64,000 bases of DNA, from positions 1 to 64,000 of the forward strand of contig JAFMYY010000006.1 of NCBI GenBank assembly GCA_017948555.1, in the 5' to 3' direction. A model generated the notes under the pieces. It was not told where the DNA came from, searched no databases, and worked only from the letters and a program-made list of their open reading frames with translations. The stretch is from Cesiribacteraceae bacterium YIM B00369 (GTDB taxonomy: Bacteria > Bacteroidota > Bacteroidia > Cytophagales > Cyclobacteriaceae). Within the stretch, counting starts at the first letter, position 1, and every line of letters begins with the position of its first letter. Both the position numbers and the translations under genes were made by a program. Shown here piece by piece: positions 1-8,746 of the stretch.

Positions 1-378
1 TGTTTACTGTCTTAAAATATGTATTTAGTCGGGCGGATACATAATTTTTAAGTAAGCCTACTGATAGAACAATATATATTTCTTTGTTTTGATGAAAAAA
101 CACAAAAGATGAGGATTGGAATTGTCTCCCTGTTTTTTGCCTTTTGGTAATTGGTTGCAAATTTTGACCGGTTGTAAATATAGTTTTCCTAATGAATTTT
201 GCTTTGAACTGAAAGGTGAACAGGCTCTGCTGGGAAGCAACCTGCCTGGGATAAGTTCATCCGAGAAAATGTAATTTGTAAACGGGGGCAGTGTTGGTCT
301 CCGCTTTACATTTTTGTGGACCTATGCCTTGGAAAGCCCCCTCTTCTAAACTGCATATTCCAATGGAGTTTTATCTAT
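1..378. other. No gene recognised; flank of decayed transposase
   Basis: This AT-rich left edge holds no reading frame resembling a known protein. It lies downstream of a truncated ISL3-type transposase read on the minus strand, so it may include further decayed insertion-sequence DNA, but I could not find a terminal inverted repeat in it. Confidence 0.4.
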
Positions 379-819
379 TTAGCAGGCCATTTTTGAATTA
401 CCCATAATTTTGATGATGGTCGTATCACTCACTGGCATACCCAGCAATGTAGCCAGGCATGAGCCTGCTTGTCCTCCTAATTGGTCTCCAATTTCCTGAA
501 GACGCTGCCTCATTCTTTTGGTCCGTCTACTATGGGCAGGTACGGATTTCAGTCGCTGGCAGAATATTTCCTGCCACATCGCCCATTCAAGCATTAAAAG
601 CGTTTTACTTTAATGCAATGGTTGTAGATCTTTGCGAGAATGGCAGGACAGCTATTTTTCTACTGTAATGACTCTGAACCTGAGAGGAAGTAGTTTGACA
701 TAAAGGGCACTTCCCACTGGTTGTTACTGTTCTCACTTTTAACTCATTAGCATCAGGTCAAAACGAACATCGTCTAATATCAGTCCCTCTCCCAAAGCAA
801 GTATTGATAATAAATCCAT
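379..819 (-). pseudogene. Decayed ISL3-family transposase N-terminal fragment
   Basis: Pieces of one ISL3-type transposase can be read in several frames on the minus strand. An ATG at 819 begins MDLLSILALGEGLILDDVRF. After a frameshift comes a zinc-finger part with CPLC, then a frame containing an internal stop and CLNGRCGRK. After a further shift comes IFCQRLKSVPAHSRRTKR followed by a segment with GDQLGGQAG and LLGMPVSDTTI. This order matches the N-terminal zinc ribbon and helix-turn-helix of ISL3 transposases. The catalytic DDE half is absent. At least three frameshifts, one nonsense codon and the C-terminal truncation make it a dead remnant. Family assignment rests on recalled motifs only. 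Confidence 0.75.
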
Positions 820-896
820 ACATGATTAAGTAAATATAGGGTTCAAAATTCCTGTTTCACCAAAAGTGAAGAAGAACCGGTCGTACCGAAATAGCC

Positions 897-930
897 AAAA
901 GCGTGAGTAATATAGAAACTCACGCTTTTT
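897..930 (-). terminator. Hairpin terminator after the glycan locus
   Basis: AAAAGCGTGAGT and ACTCACGCTTTTT pair around a 9-base loop. On the minus strand the stem is followed by a short T run. It lies 28 bases beyond the stop of the last minus-strand gene of the glycan locus, as expected for the operon's end. Confidence 0.8.
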
Positions 931-957
931 AATAAACTTAACTTTATCTCTTATTTC

Positions 958-2073
958 CTAATCCCTTTTGTTTTTAAATTTGGCTTTTAATTTTGAAAGC
1001 CGTTTAAGAAGCGGTACATCGGAAGGATACTCGTCATGGGCTTTTGGAGGTTTCTCCATTAATTTATCAAATTCTTGAGTTGAGAAATTAAGCTTCTTTA
1101 AAAGGAATTCTTTTTCATCTATTAGCTCCCTCTCCAAATAAAGAGGTTTTGAAAGTTCTTCTTTACCCTCTTTCAAGGAAATTTCATTATTTCTAATTAA
1201 AGCAGAAATGTGAGATTTTCGTTTATCTATATTAAACTTATTTGGCAAAATATAAGCCTGGTAAAACTTAGTAAATAAAGATTCATAATGCTTTCCTCCA
1301 TAGTATCTCCACCCATATTCATCCTCTAATATTTTCATTGCCTCTAATTTTTTAAAATTAATCAGATTTAATGGCTCTAGAAATTCTAAATTATATAAGT
1401 AGCGATATAGGATGGATCTTAAAGGTCCCATAGTAGGAAAGCTTTTTATTCGTTTCTGGCCAAACTTTTTTTGGATTTCCCTGATATTCTTTAAATCCCC
1501 TTTATGCCAAACCCATGGAGATGGCAAACCATGTTCAGTTGCATAGTTTGTTCCAGATAAAACACATTTGATGTTATTTTCCTTGGCTATTCTAAAGACA
1601 GAAGCTTTAATAGCGTGATCGGTTAACATTTCAATATCCACTACTGAAGCTTTTAAAAATGCTCTTTGTAAATCTTTAAATTCTTCCCAATCAATTACAT
1701 AAGTTTTGAAGTCAAACCCTGTTTTATCTAATATTCTATTTATATTAGAAACAGCAAGTTCTGAGTTCCATCCATTATCGAAATGGACAATTAAGGGATT
1801 AAGCTTCCACTCTGCGGCCAGGTGAGTGACATAAGAACTGTCAACTCCTCCGCTAATTCCTATCAGGCAATCATATTTTCCTTTCTTATTTGTTTTAATA
1901 TGGTTTAGTAGATTTTCAATGTTTGATTTTACCTGCTCACTTGTGAAAGCATATTGAGGTAGTAATTCCTTCGCTTCTAAGCAATAATTACAAACTCCTT
2001 CTTTGTTGAAGGTAATACTTGGATCTGTAGTATCCATCAAACAACTCACACAAGTCTTTTCTATTTTTTTCAT
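958..2073 (-). CDS. N-acetyl sugar amidotransferase, WbpG/PseA type (cassette 1)
   Basis: This 371-residue PP-loop ATPase belongs to the N-acetyl sugar amidotransferase family. The family is thought to use ATP and ammonia to turn an acetamido group on a sugar into an acetamidino group. The ATP loop SGGVDSS is at residues 74-80. Two CxxC pairs (Cys8/11 and Cys28/31) form a probable N-terminal zinc site. It starts 6 bases after the HisF-like gene and follows a HisH-like gene, which together would supply ammonia from glutamine, as known for WbpG with HisH2/HisF2 in Pseudomonas. Its length is close to WbpG. My inference is that its substrate is the 2,3-diacetamido uronic acid made by the wbp block at 21-25 kb. 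The substrate cannot be read from sequence. Confidence 0.88.
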   Translation of the reverse strand: MKKIEKTCVSCLMDTTDPSITFNKEGVCNYCLEAKELLPQYAFTSEQVKSNIENLLNHIKTNKKGKYDCLIGISGGVDSSYVTHLAAEWKLNPLIVHFDNGWNSELAVSNINRILDKTGFDFKTYVIDWEEFKDLQRAFLKASVVDIEMLTDHAIKASVFRIAKENNIKCVLSGTNYATEHGLPSPWVWHKGDLKNIREIQKKFGQKRIKSFPTMGPLRSILYRYLYNLEFLEPLNLINFKKLEAMKILEDEYGWRYYGGKHYESLFTKFYQAYILPNKFNIDKRKSHISALIRNNEISLKEGKEELSKPLYLERELIDEKEFLLKKLNFSTQEFDKLMEKPPKAHDEYPSDVPLLKRLSKLKAKFKNKRD

Positions 2074-2079
2074 TTATCT

Positions 2080-2841
2080 CTAACTCAATGTTTTTTCCAA
2101 TAACTGGTAGTTTGGATAATTAATAAGTACTCCTTTATTTCCTCCCTGATAAACGAAGATACTTCCTGCGGCTGCTGCTGATGCTCCTGAGTATTTCACT
2201 ACCCTCTTTATATCTTCCAATCCTGAAGCCCCTCCGCATGCAATTACTGGAATGTTTACCTGATCTGTGATTTTTTTTATTAACTCTAAATCATAACCTG
2301 TTAACATTCCATCTCTTTCAACAACATTTATTAATAATTCTCCGGCCCCATTACCTTCCAAGACCTTTGCAAATTCCACTGGATCTGTTTTTAAAACTTT
2401 ATTTAATGAACTGTTAAATACCTTCGCTTTTCTAAACAGATTCATTTTCACATCTATTGAGCCAACAATAGTGGAGCTACCAAATAATTTTGCGGAGTCT
2501 TCGAGTAACTTTGGGTTAGTAAAGTTAGCAGAATTGAGTGAGATTTTCTCTATACCAATCCTGAGTAGTCGTCTAATTTCTTCTGTGGTAGAAATGCCTC
2601 CTCCATAACATAATGGAATGAAGCATTCAGAAGCAATATCTTTGAGATAGTTAAAATTTGGCCCCTTTTTTTTTTTGCTGGCAGTTATATCAAGAAACAT
2701 CAATTCATCTACCTCTTTTTCATTATATATTTTTACCGCATTAATGGGATCTCCAATATAAGTTGGGGAGTTGAACTTTTTAGTTTTGACCAAACCTTCT
2801 CCTTTTAGCAAAAGGCAAGGAATAACTCTAGCTTTTAACAT
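2080..2841 (-). CDS. hisF: HisF-like cyclase-fold subunit (cassette 1)
   Basis: This is a 253-residue (beta/alpha)8 barrel homologous to imidazole glycerol phosphate synthase subunit HisF. In histidine synthesis HisF uses ammonia from HisH. Here the start MLKARVIPCLLLK aligns without gaps to the usual start ending CLDVK, so catalytic Asp11 is replaced by Leu11. The second catalytic aspartate, Asp130 in GSIDVK, is kept. With no other histidine genes nearby and the PP-loop amidotransferase 6 bases downstream, it most likely conducts ammonia rather than making imidazole glycerol phosphate. It overlaps the HisH gene by 14 bases, which suggests translational coupling. Confidence 0.9.
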   Translation of the reverse strand: MLKARVIPCLLLKGEGLVKTKKFNSPTYIGDPINAVKIYNEKEVDELMFLDITASKKKKGPNFNYLKDIASECFIPLCYGGGISTTEEIRRLLRIGIEKISLNSANFTNPKLLEDSAKLFGSSTIVGSIDVKMNLFRKAKVFNSSLNKVLKTDPVEFAKVLEGNGAGELLINVVERDGMLTGYDLELIKKITDQVNIPVIACGGASGLEDIKRVVKYSGASAAAAGSIFVYQGGNKGVLINYPNYQLLEKTLS

Positions 2842-3469
2842 TTGTGATCTGATTTACAATGTTTTCGAATAATAGCATCCCAAACTTATGGCTTTTCTCC
2901 GGGTGGAACTGAAATCCAATTATATTCTCTCTTTTTATACCTGAGCTAAACCTGAACCCATAATTAGTATGGCAAAGTTCATCTGACGGATCTTCTAAAT
3001 CCGCATAATAACTATGAACAAAATAATACCGTAATTCATTTGCCTCTATATTCATCAATTTATTGTCTCTTTGAGATGGATATGTAAGGTTCCAGCCCAT
3101 GTGAGGGATTCTGAGTCGGTCAGGATTTTCATTGAAGTTGAACTTCCGGCATTTGCCTTTGATCCATCCAAGGCCAGGTATTTTACCTTCTTCACTTCCC
3201 TCAAGTAAAAGCTGCATACCTAAACAAATCCCTACAATTGGAGTTTTCTGAATTATTATTTTTTCCTCCAAAATATCGAGTAGGTTGTACTTTTCCAGAC
3301 TGGCCATCCCCTCATCAAAGGAGCCCACTCCAGGTAAGAACAGAAGATCCGCCGCTCTTATTTCATTCAAATTATTGGTAACAGAACTTTTATGTCCTAT
3401 TCTTTTAAGCATATTCTGTATGGAACCTGAATTTCCCAATCCGTAATCAATAACGCAAATGTTCATCAT
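2828..3469 (-). CDS. hisH: HisH-like glutamine amidotransferase (cassette 1)
   Basis: This 213-residue class I glutaminase hydrolyses glutamine to supply ammonia. The nucleophile elbow GICLGMQ (Cys near residue 82) and the His/Glu pair in FHPEKS near the C-terminus complete the triad. The start begins MMNICVIDYGLGN, the usual HisH N-terminus, and either methionine could be used. Its start overlaps the stop of the upstream T9SS cargo gene by 4 bases and its end overlaps the HisF-like gene by 14, so the four genes 5436-958 are probably one transcript. Histidine synthesis itself is unlikely given the sugar-amidotransferase context. Confidence 0.9.
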   Translation of the reverse strand: MMNICVIDYGLGNSGSIQNMLKRIGHKSSVTNNLNEIRAADLLFLPGVGSFDEGMASLEKYNLLDILEEKIIIQKTPIVGICLGMQLLLEGSEEGKIPGLGWIKGKCRKFNFNENPDRLRIPHMGWNLTYPSQRDNKLMNIEANELRYYFVHSYYADLEDPSDELCHTNYGFRFSSGIKRENIIGFQFHPEKSHKFGMLLFENIVNQITNVKS

Positions 3470-5436
3470 TCTTTAATAAACTTAATAGTGCTTCCTTCAT
3501 TTTTTGACAAAATTTGAAGAAAATAAATTCCAGCTTGAAGGTCTCTTACATCTAATCTGTAGAATAAGGTCTCAGGATCGACATCATATCTTTTTATTTC
3601 CTTTCCTGTTAATAAAGAAATTATTATTTTTTTAGGTTCAGAATCTGATAATGGAAAGGTTAAATTAATAACATTTCTGGTCGGGTTGGGGAAAAGTACA
3701 ACACTTTTTTCAAAAGGACCAATTACTTTTAGGTTTATGTCTGCAATGCTTTTTCTGTAATTTTGATTGCCACTTTGCACTACTTCGACAAAAATATCCC
3801 CGAGATTATTAGGGGTGAATGTTAGAGAATCTATTATAAGAATATTTTTATTTGGTAAAATAGTAACAGGAAGCCCAGAATCAGAATAAGCGTTTATTTT
3901 CAGTGTGTCTGTAACCATAACTCCATATGGAAAATCCTCAATATAAATCTCCTGTTCCAGTCTTTCAATAAGAATTTCTATGAAAAGAGTGTCTGTTAAC
4001 TGGTAATTTTGGTGATCTATCTGGCTTATTACCGCAATTTTGGTTGATCCTGCATTTTTTATAACAAGTTGTTCGTTAATGTATTCCACGACAGTGGTGT
4101 CTTCCACATGAATGAGCGGGGTGAGACCAGAAGCTAAGGAAAAGTCTAAATTTAAAGGTTCACTTCCATATTTTTCAGTAAGGCTAGAGAAATTACCTTG
4201 TATTAAACTGTCCTTATAAATTTCTATGTCAACATACACTGTATCCAATGGGTAAAAGCCATAGTCTCCGTCATTATAAATAGCTAATTTAGTGTTTCCT
4301 GGTTTTTTGAATATTAAATTTCCTTCAAAAATCACCGCAATGGAAGTGTCTTTTATAAAGGTAGAGGCAATTAGACCTGATGATAACTTTAAATCCAAAG
4401 GAGGAGGAGGTGAGGTTAAAATAGAGCTTATAGAAGGTGCTCCTAAAAATTTTTGTTCCCTTGGAGGTTGATACCGATAAATAGCATCAATATTAAATCC
4501 TGCAGACAAATACAAAGAACCATTATGGCTAAACACAGTGCTTGCATGTGTTAAAGGAAATTTTGTTAGACTATTTTGTTGGGTCCAGTTTCTTCCATCT
4601 TCTGAAAACCAAACTTCATTCGTAAGATTTTCTTCCGCAGTAGTGCCATCAATCAGCCATATTTTATTATCAAAGGTAGAAATAGTAAGGTGTATTCTGG
4701 GATTCCATGGAGCCTTATCCGTTACAAGTTCCCAATCAACTCCATTTTTAGTTTTCCATACATCGTTATAAATAGTAGTTGGAATGTTCCAATTTTTACT
4801 ACCTCCCCCCATTATGTACATTTCATTTTCAAATACCACGCTTCCGTGAATAATTCCTCTTTTCCCCCAAGGGGCACTTTCTACCTCCCTTATCCAATTA
4901 ATTCCATCAACAGAGGACCACACATCATTAAAAACCTGCTCAAAGTCCTGAGAATAGTGCCCCTCTTCATTCCAATAGCTAATGCCTCCCATTAGCCAGA
5001 TTTTATTGTTATAAACTACAATATAGGGTGCATACCGGTTTCCCCATGGGGCACTTTCAACTTCTTTAACCCAAGTCACTCCATTTTCAGAGGACCATAC
5101 GTCCGGATTTCCATCGCCGCTTAAAACCCAAATTTTATTATTAAAAACCACCATACCGGCGCAATGTCTGCCTGGCCATGGCCCGTGGCCAACGAATTCC
5201 CAATTAATCCCATCAGGTGATTTGAATATTTCACTGGTGGTAGGACCATACTTCCATCCACCCATCATCCATATTTCATGGTTGAAGTGTACTGCTCCAA
5301 CTCCATCTCTCGGGGAAAACGGCAGTTCAGCCACTCTTTCCCAGCTATTCCAGATTTTAGCTTCATCCTTTAGCTGAGCAAAAGTTTGGAAGGGATAGAT
5401 TGTAATTAATATTAGTAATACTGAAATCCTATTCAT
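3466..5436 (-). CDS. Secreted beta-propeller protein with T9SS sorting domain
   Basis: This is a 656-residue predicted secreted protein. A signal peptide ends at about residue 21 (TFAQ). Residues about 25-330 hold roughly six Kelch-like repeats with the recurring pattern NNKIWLMGG, DVWSSxDGxNW and APWxxR, expected to form a beta-propeller. About three Ig-like repeats of the MBG type follow (340-565). The last ~80 residues are a type A T9SS sorting domain beginning VVLFPNPTRNVINL and ending with a GIYFLQI strand. The T9SS would carry it across the outer membrane and probably anchor it to the surface. It overlaps hisH by 4 bases, so a secreted protein is built into the glycan operon. Its binding target is unknown. 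Confidence 0.85.
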   Translation of the reverse strand: MNRISVLLILITIYPFQTFAQLKDEAKIWNSWERVAELPFSPRDGVGAVHFNHEIWMMGGWKYGPTTSEIFKSPDGINWEFVGHGPWPGRHCAGMVVFNNKIWVLSGDGNPDVWSSENGVTWVKEVESAPWGNRYAPYIVVYNNKIWLMGGISYWNEEGHYSQDFEQVFNDVWSSVDGINWIREVESAPWGKRGIIHGSVVFENEMYIMGGGSKNWNIPTTIYNDVWKTKNGVDWELVTDKAPWNPRIHLTISTFDNKIWLIDGTTAEENLTNEVWFSEDGRNWTQQNSLTKFPLTHASTVFSHNGSLYLSAGFNIDAIYRYQPPREQKFLGAPSISSILTSPPPPLDLKLSSGLIASTFIKDTSIAVIFEGNLIFKKPGNTKLAIYNDGDYGFYPLDTVYVDIEIYKDSLIQGNFSSLTEKYGSEPLNLDFSLASGLTPLIHVEDTTVVEYINEQLVIKNAGSTKIAVISQIDHQNYQLTDTLFIEILIERLEQEIYIEDFPYGVMVTDTLKINAYSDSGLPVTILPNKNILIIDSLTFTPNNLGDIFVEVVQSGNQNYRKSIADINLKVIGPFEKSVVLFPNPTRNVINLTFPLSDSEPKKIIISLLTGKEIKRYDVDPETLFYRLDVRDLQAGIYFLQILSKNEGSTIKFIKE

Positions 5437-5736
5437 TTTTTTTAATCAGAAATATATCTTAGTCCAAGAAATTGCAGATCAAAAAATTGAATAAACTGAG
5501 GTAGAAACAGATAAAAAAATTCTTGTTTAGTGATTGTAACAATCTGGAACATACTATTCATACCACGCTGTTAAATATTGTAAATAAAAGATTTATAAAT
5601 AGAATAAAAAAGTAAGAGTAAGATATTAGATATTTTACCTTAAATAATACGGGCCTATTTCCATTATTTATTTAAAATATGAAGTAGTTAGAAGTGACTT
5701 GTCCTGAAAAAAGTTGACCGAAAAAGTGGTTAACTT

Positions 5737-6158
5737 ATGGAAGAACTTAATCAGTTAGGTATGCAAGAGCATGAATTTTTAATGCGCCAGATGGTGGAAG
5801 AAATCCTCCGGGCCAGCTCAATATCGGGCAAGCGGCAGCCAGGTTTGAAGTTACCCGTCAGACTGTAAAACATTGGCTGGATAAAATAGAAGGTGAAGCA
5901 GTAAAAACCAGTGTTCCAGATCAGGTAGCACCAAAGCAGCTGTCTAAAAAGAATAAAAGAAAGTCTCCACGGCCAGCAGACCCATCCATAGCACAAGTAG
6001 AGGAGCTAAAGATCCGTATGGTTTCTTTGGAGCAGGAACTGGAAGCATCTAATTTTAAAGCACTTTACTATTCAACATTGGTTAGAATAGCCGAACAGGA
6101 ATTAGGCATTGATATTGAAAAAAAGTCCGTTACCAGGCAATCCGGTCCATGCAAGTGA
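5737..6158 (+). pseudogene. IS3 orfA, frameshifted
   Basis: The ATG at 5737 opens a frame beginning MEELNQLGMQEHEFLMRQM that stops after about 43 codons. The rest of the protein continues in another frame from about 5812: QLNIGQAAARFEVTRQTVKHW, a helix-turn-helix, then a lysine-rich linker and a coiled-coil segment (VSLEQELEASNFKALYYS). It ends at the TGA at 6156. A single-base loss near 5807-5813 explains the break. The downstream part overlaps the orfB start by a few bases, as in IS3 elements. A sequencing error cannot be ruled out. Confidence 0.75.
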
Positions 6159-7072
6159 ATTATCCAAATATTCATATCCGCCGGTTAGAGGGATTGCTTG
6201 GTTTTAGCCGACAAGGCTATTATCAATACTGGCAACGACAGGCTCAGGAGCTAAACCATGAAGACCAGATCCTTGAACTGGTAAAGCAGATAAGAGGAGA
6301 TCATCCCCGTATGGGAGGAAGAAAGCTGTACGAGCTGCTAAAGCCGGAGATGGACCAAAGGGAAATAAAGCCAGGCAGGGATGCTTTCTTTGATCTGCTC
6401 TCTACCCATAAACTGCTCATTCGAAGGCGCAGACGCAGGGTTGTGACTACTTTTTCCAGGCACAGGTTCAGAAAGTATCCGAACCTGATAAAGGAGCTGA
6501 TCATAGAAAGGCCTAACCAGGTGTGGGTAAGTGATATTACCTACTGGTTTACCGGCTACGCCTGTCTGTATATCTCTTTTGTGACTGATGGCTATTCAAG
6601 AAGGATAATGGGTTACACTGTAGCTGAAAACCTGGAAGCTGTCAACTGCAAAGAAGCACTGTTAATGGCCCTGAAGCATATTGACAAAAGGGAAGGTAAG
6701 CATCTTATTCACCATTCTGACAGGGGCGTCCAGTACTGCAGCAATGAATATGTTCAGGTACTTGAGGCATACCACATCCGGATCAGCATGACTGAAAATG
6801 GCGACCCCCTGGAGAATCCAATAGCCGAAAGAGTAAATGGTATTTTAAAGCAGGAGTATCTAAGTGACAAGAAGGTGTACTCATTGATCCAGGCAAAGCT
6901 GGTGCTTGAGCAGGCAGTCTTTCTCTACAACTATAAGCGTCCACACTCAAGCTGTGACATGCTTTCCCCAGAGCAGGCCCATCAGCAAACGGGACAGCTA
7001 AAAAGGAGATGGAAAAACTACTATGGTAAAAAAACTCCATCTACACTTGTGGTCAATGAAAATCAGGACTAA
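6149..7072 (+). CDS. IS3-family transposase orfB
   Basis: This is a 307-residue transposase catalytic protein. An HTH_21-like region (GDHPRMGGRKLYELL) precedes an RNase H-fold integrase core. The DDE residues are visible in WVSDITYW, HHSDRGVQY and NPIAERVNGILKQEY, followed by YNYKRPHSS, which is typical of IS3 orfB. The frame is intact, but orfA in the same element is broken, so the element is probably not self-mobile. It might still act on related ends in trans. Confidence 0.92.
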   Translation: MQVNYPNIHIRRLEGLLGFSRQGYYQYWQRQAQELNHEDQILELVKQIRGDHPRMGGRKLYELLKPEMDQREIKPGRDAFFDLLSTHKLLIRRRRRRVVTTFSRHRFRKYPNLIKELIIERPNQVWVSDITYWFTGYACLYISFVTDGYSRRIMGYTVAENLEAVNCKEALLMALKHIDKREGKHLIHHSDRGVQYCSNEYVQVLEAYHIRISMTENGDPLENPIAERVNGILKQEYLSDKKVYSLIQAKLVLEQAVFLYNYKRPHSSCDMLSPEQAHQQTGQLKRRWKNYYGKKTPSTLVVNENQD

Positions 7073-7407
7073 ATTATGATGGTCAACTTATAACAGTATT
7101 AGCAACAAACGGTCAACACTTTTTAGGACGGGTCAAAGATTAAGGTGAACGAAGTCATAAAGCCTTGGAATTTAGAATTCTTTGAGCCTGAATATTCCTT
7201 TACACACTTTTCTGGACACTGTCAATTTTTAAACAAGGTCTAATTCATATTTACGCTTCCGCTGGTCTTTTCTAAAATCTTAAACTCTGTATCTGTTAGC
7301 ACTAATGAATATCTATCTTTTCATAGATTTAGTTTGAATGGTGGGACTTTGACTTTGCTACATTTGAGTGGACAGTAAGTTAAGAGAAAATGCTTAACTT
7401 AACGATC

Positions 7408-7719
7408 ATGTCACAAAGAAGAAAATTTGACAAGGAGTTCAAACTAATGAAAGTTGAACTCAGTAAAAACCGAGAGAATTTAGTAGACCTGGCCAAAGAA
7501 TTGGACATCAAGGTTGGTTTGATTTATCGCTGGCGGAGAGAGCTTTCAGATAAAGGAAAAGGTAGCTTTCCTGGTAATGGGAAACCAAAGCAAACCCCTG
7601 AAGAAGCAGAAATAGCCCGTTTAAAGAAAGCATTAAAGGATGCAGAGATGGAAAGGGATATCTTAAAAAAGGCGGTGAGCATCTTCTCCAAGAACGGTGG
7701 GAGATATTCCAATTCATAA
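7408..7719 (+). CDS. IS3-family transposase orfA
   Basis: This is a protein of about 103 residues beginning MSQRRKFDKEFKLMKVEL; an upstream ATG at 7390 in the same frame would add six residues. It has a helix-turn-helix (LAKELDIKVGLIYRWRREL) and a leucine-zipper-like helix (IARLKKALKDAEMERDILKKA), the standard layout of HTH_Tnp_1 orfA proteins. The frame contains AAAAAAG at 7665-7671, the site where a -1 slip would fuse it to orfB. Confidence 0.85.
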   Translation: MSQRRKFDKEFKLMKVELSKNRENLVDLAKELDIKVGLIYRWRRELSDKGKGSFPGNGKPKQTPEEAEIARLKKALKDAEMERDILKKAVSIFSKNGGRYSNS

Positions 7720-8580
7720 AGGATAATAATACTGTGTATCCCATTGAGAAGATGTGTAAGGCCTTCAAAGTTAGCCGAAGTGGATTTTATGGATGGCTGA
7801 ACAGTGAGCCATCTAAGCGAGCTAAGACACCAGGAAATTCTTCAGGAGATCGACCTGATCCACAAGGAGAGCAATCAAACTTATGGTAGTCCCAGGATCA
7901 GTAAAGCCCTGAAAGCGAAAGCGATTGCAGTCTCCAGGCCCAGGGTTGCCTGATTAATGAAACAGGCTGACCTAAGGGCAAAAAGGGTCAAAAGGTTTAA
8001 GGTCACTACAGATTCAAAGCACAATTGTCCGGTGAGTGAAAACCTACTGGATCGCAAATTCACAGCCAATGCTACAGGCCAAGCCTGGGTATCGGACTTG
8101 ACCTATATCAGGACCATTACAGGATGGCTATACCTTACTGTGGTATTGGATTTAGCAGACAGAAAGATCATTGGCTGGGCTTTAAGTAAAACCATGAAAG
8201 CCAAAGACACTACTATTGCAGCATTTAAAATGGCAGTAAAAAACAGACCTGTGGTTCAGTCTCTTATCTTCCATTCTGACAGGGGCATACAGTATGCCTG
8301 TGATGAATTTAGGCAAGAACTAGGGGCATATCCACTTATCAGGCAAAGCATGAGCAGAAGGGCCAATTGCTGGGACAATGCGGTGGCTGAAAGCTTCTTT
8401 AAAACCCTGAAGGTGGAATGTGTTTATGATTATAAATTTGTAAATCAGCAGGAAGCTGCAACTACTGTTTTTGAGTATATAGAAATCTGGTACAATCGAA
8501 AAAGACTTCATTCTTCCCTTGGGTATCGAACACCAACCCAGATGGAAGAATTATTAAATCAACATGCTTTAGTTGCTTAA
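7665..8580 (+). pseudogene. IS3 orfB, frameshift plus nonsense codon
   Basis: The -1 frame from the A6G site reads GGEHLLQERWEIFQFIKDNN and continues through SRSGFYGWLNSEPSKRA. The frame is lost near 7815-7830 and resumes as QEILQEIDLIHKESNQTYGS. A TGA at 7951 then interrupts it, and from 7957 the remaining 207 codons are open. They carry the catalytic core: WVSDLTYI, FHSDRGIQY and DNAVAESFFKTLKVE, then YNRKRLHSSLGY. Two independent lesions make a functional transposase unlikely. Confidence 0.85.
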
Positions 8581-8746
8581 TTTATTGTCCGAAATTTTGT
8601 TGCAAGTCCACTTTATAAATAAACCTGTTAACAAAGACTTCTTTTACAGCATTCCATTAAAGCTTAAACAGGCTCTAAAAGAAAAGTAATGGCTGTATTA
8701 AATTATTCCGGCCGTGGATGGCTTTTCTTAATGTGAGCGGTATAAT

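Larger units (their letters stand above)
5701..7129 (+). mobile_element. IS3-family insertion sequence 1
   Basis: The ends are imperfect inverted repeats of 20 bases, 5701-5720 and 7110-7129, matching at 17 of 20 positions and beginning GTCCT and ending TTGACCG when read inward. Inside are two overlapping frames in IS3 order, orfA (frameshifted) and orfB (intact). I could not see a convincing target-site duplication. The element sits 264 bases upstream of the T9SS cargo gene and points away from it. Confidence 0.85.
7351..8610 (+). mobile_element. IS3-family insertion sequence 2 (defective)
   Basis: This is a second IS3-type element unrelated in detail to the first. Its probable ends are related, gapped inverted repeats: GACTTTGCTACATTTG and following bases at 7351-7374, and the complement of TGTCCGAAATTTTGTTGCAA at 8586-8608. 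It holds an intact orfA, an A6G slippage site and a broken orfB. The exact outer ends are uncertain by several bases, and I saw no clear target duplication. Confidence 0.75.

Noticed and set aside
459-668. Plus-strand open frame of 69 codons
   Set aside because: It lies on the opposite strand of the decayed ISL3 transposase and has no recognisable motifs.
8640-8720. AAGAAAAG/CTTTTCTT inverted pair after IS element 2
   Set aside because: The arms are short and the loop is long, with poor inner pairing, so a terminator call is not justified.
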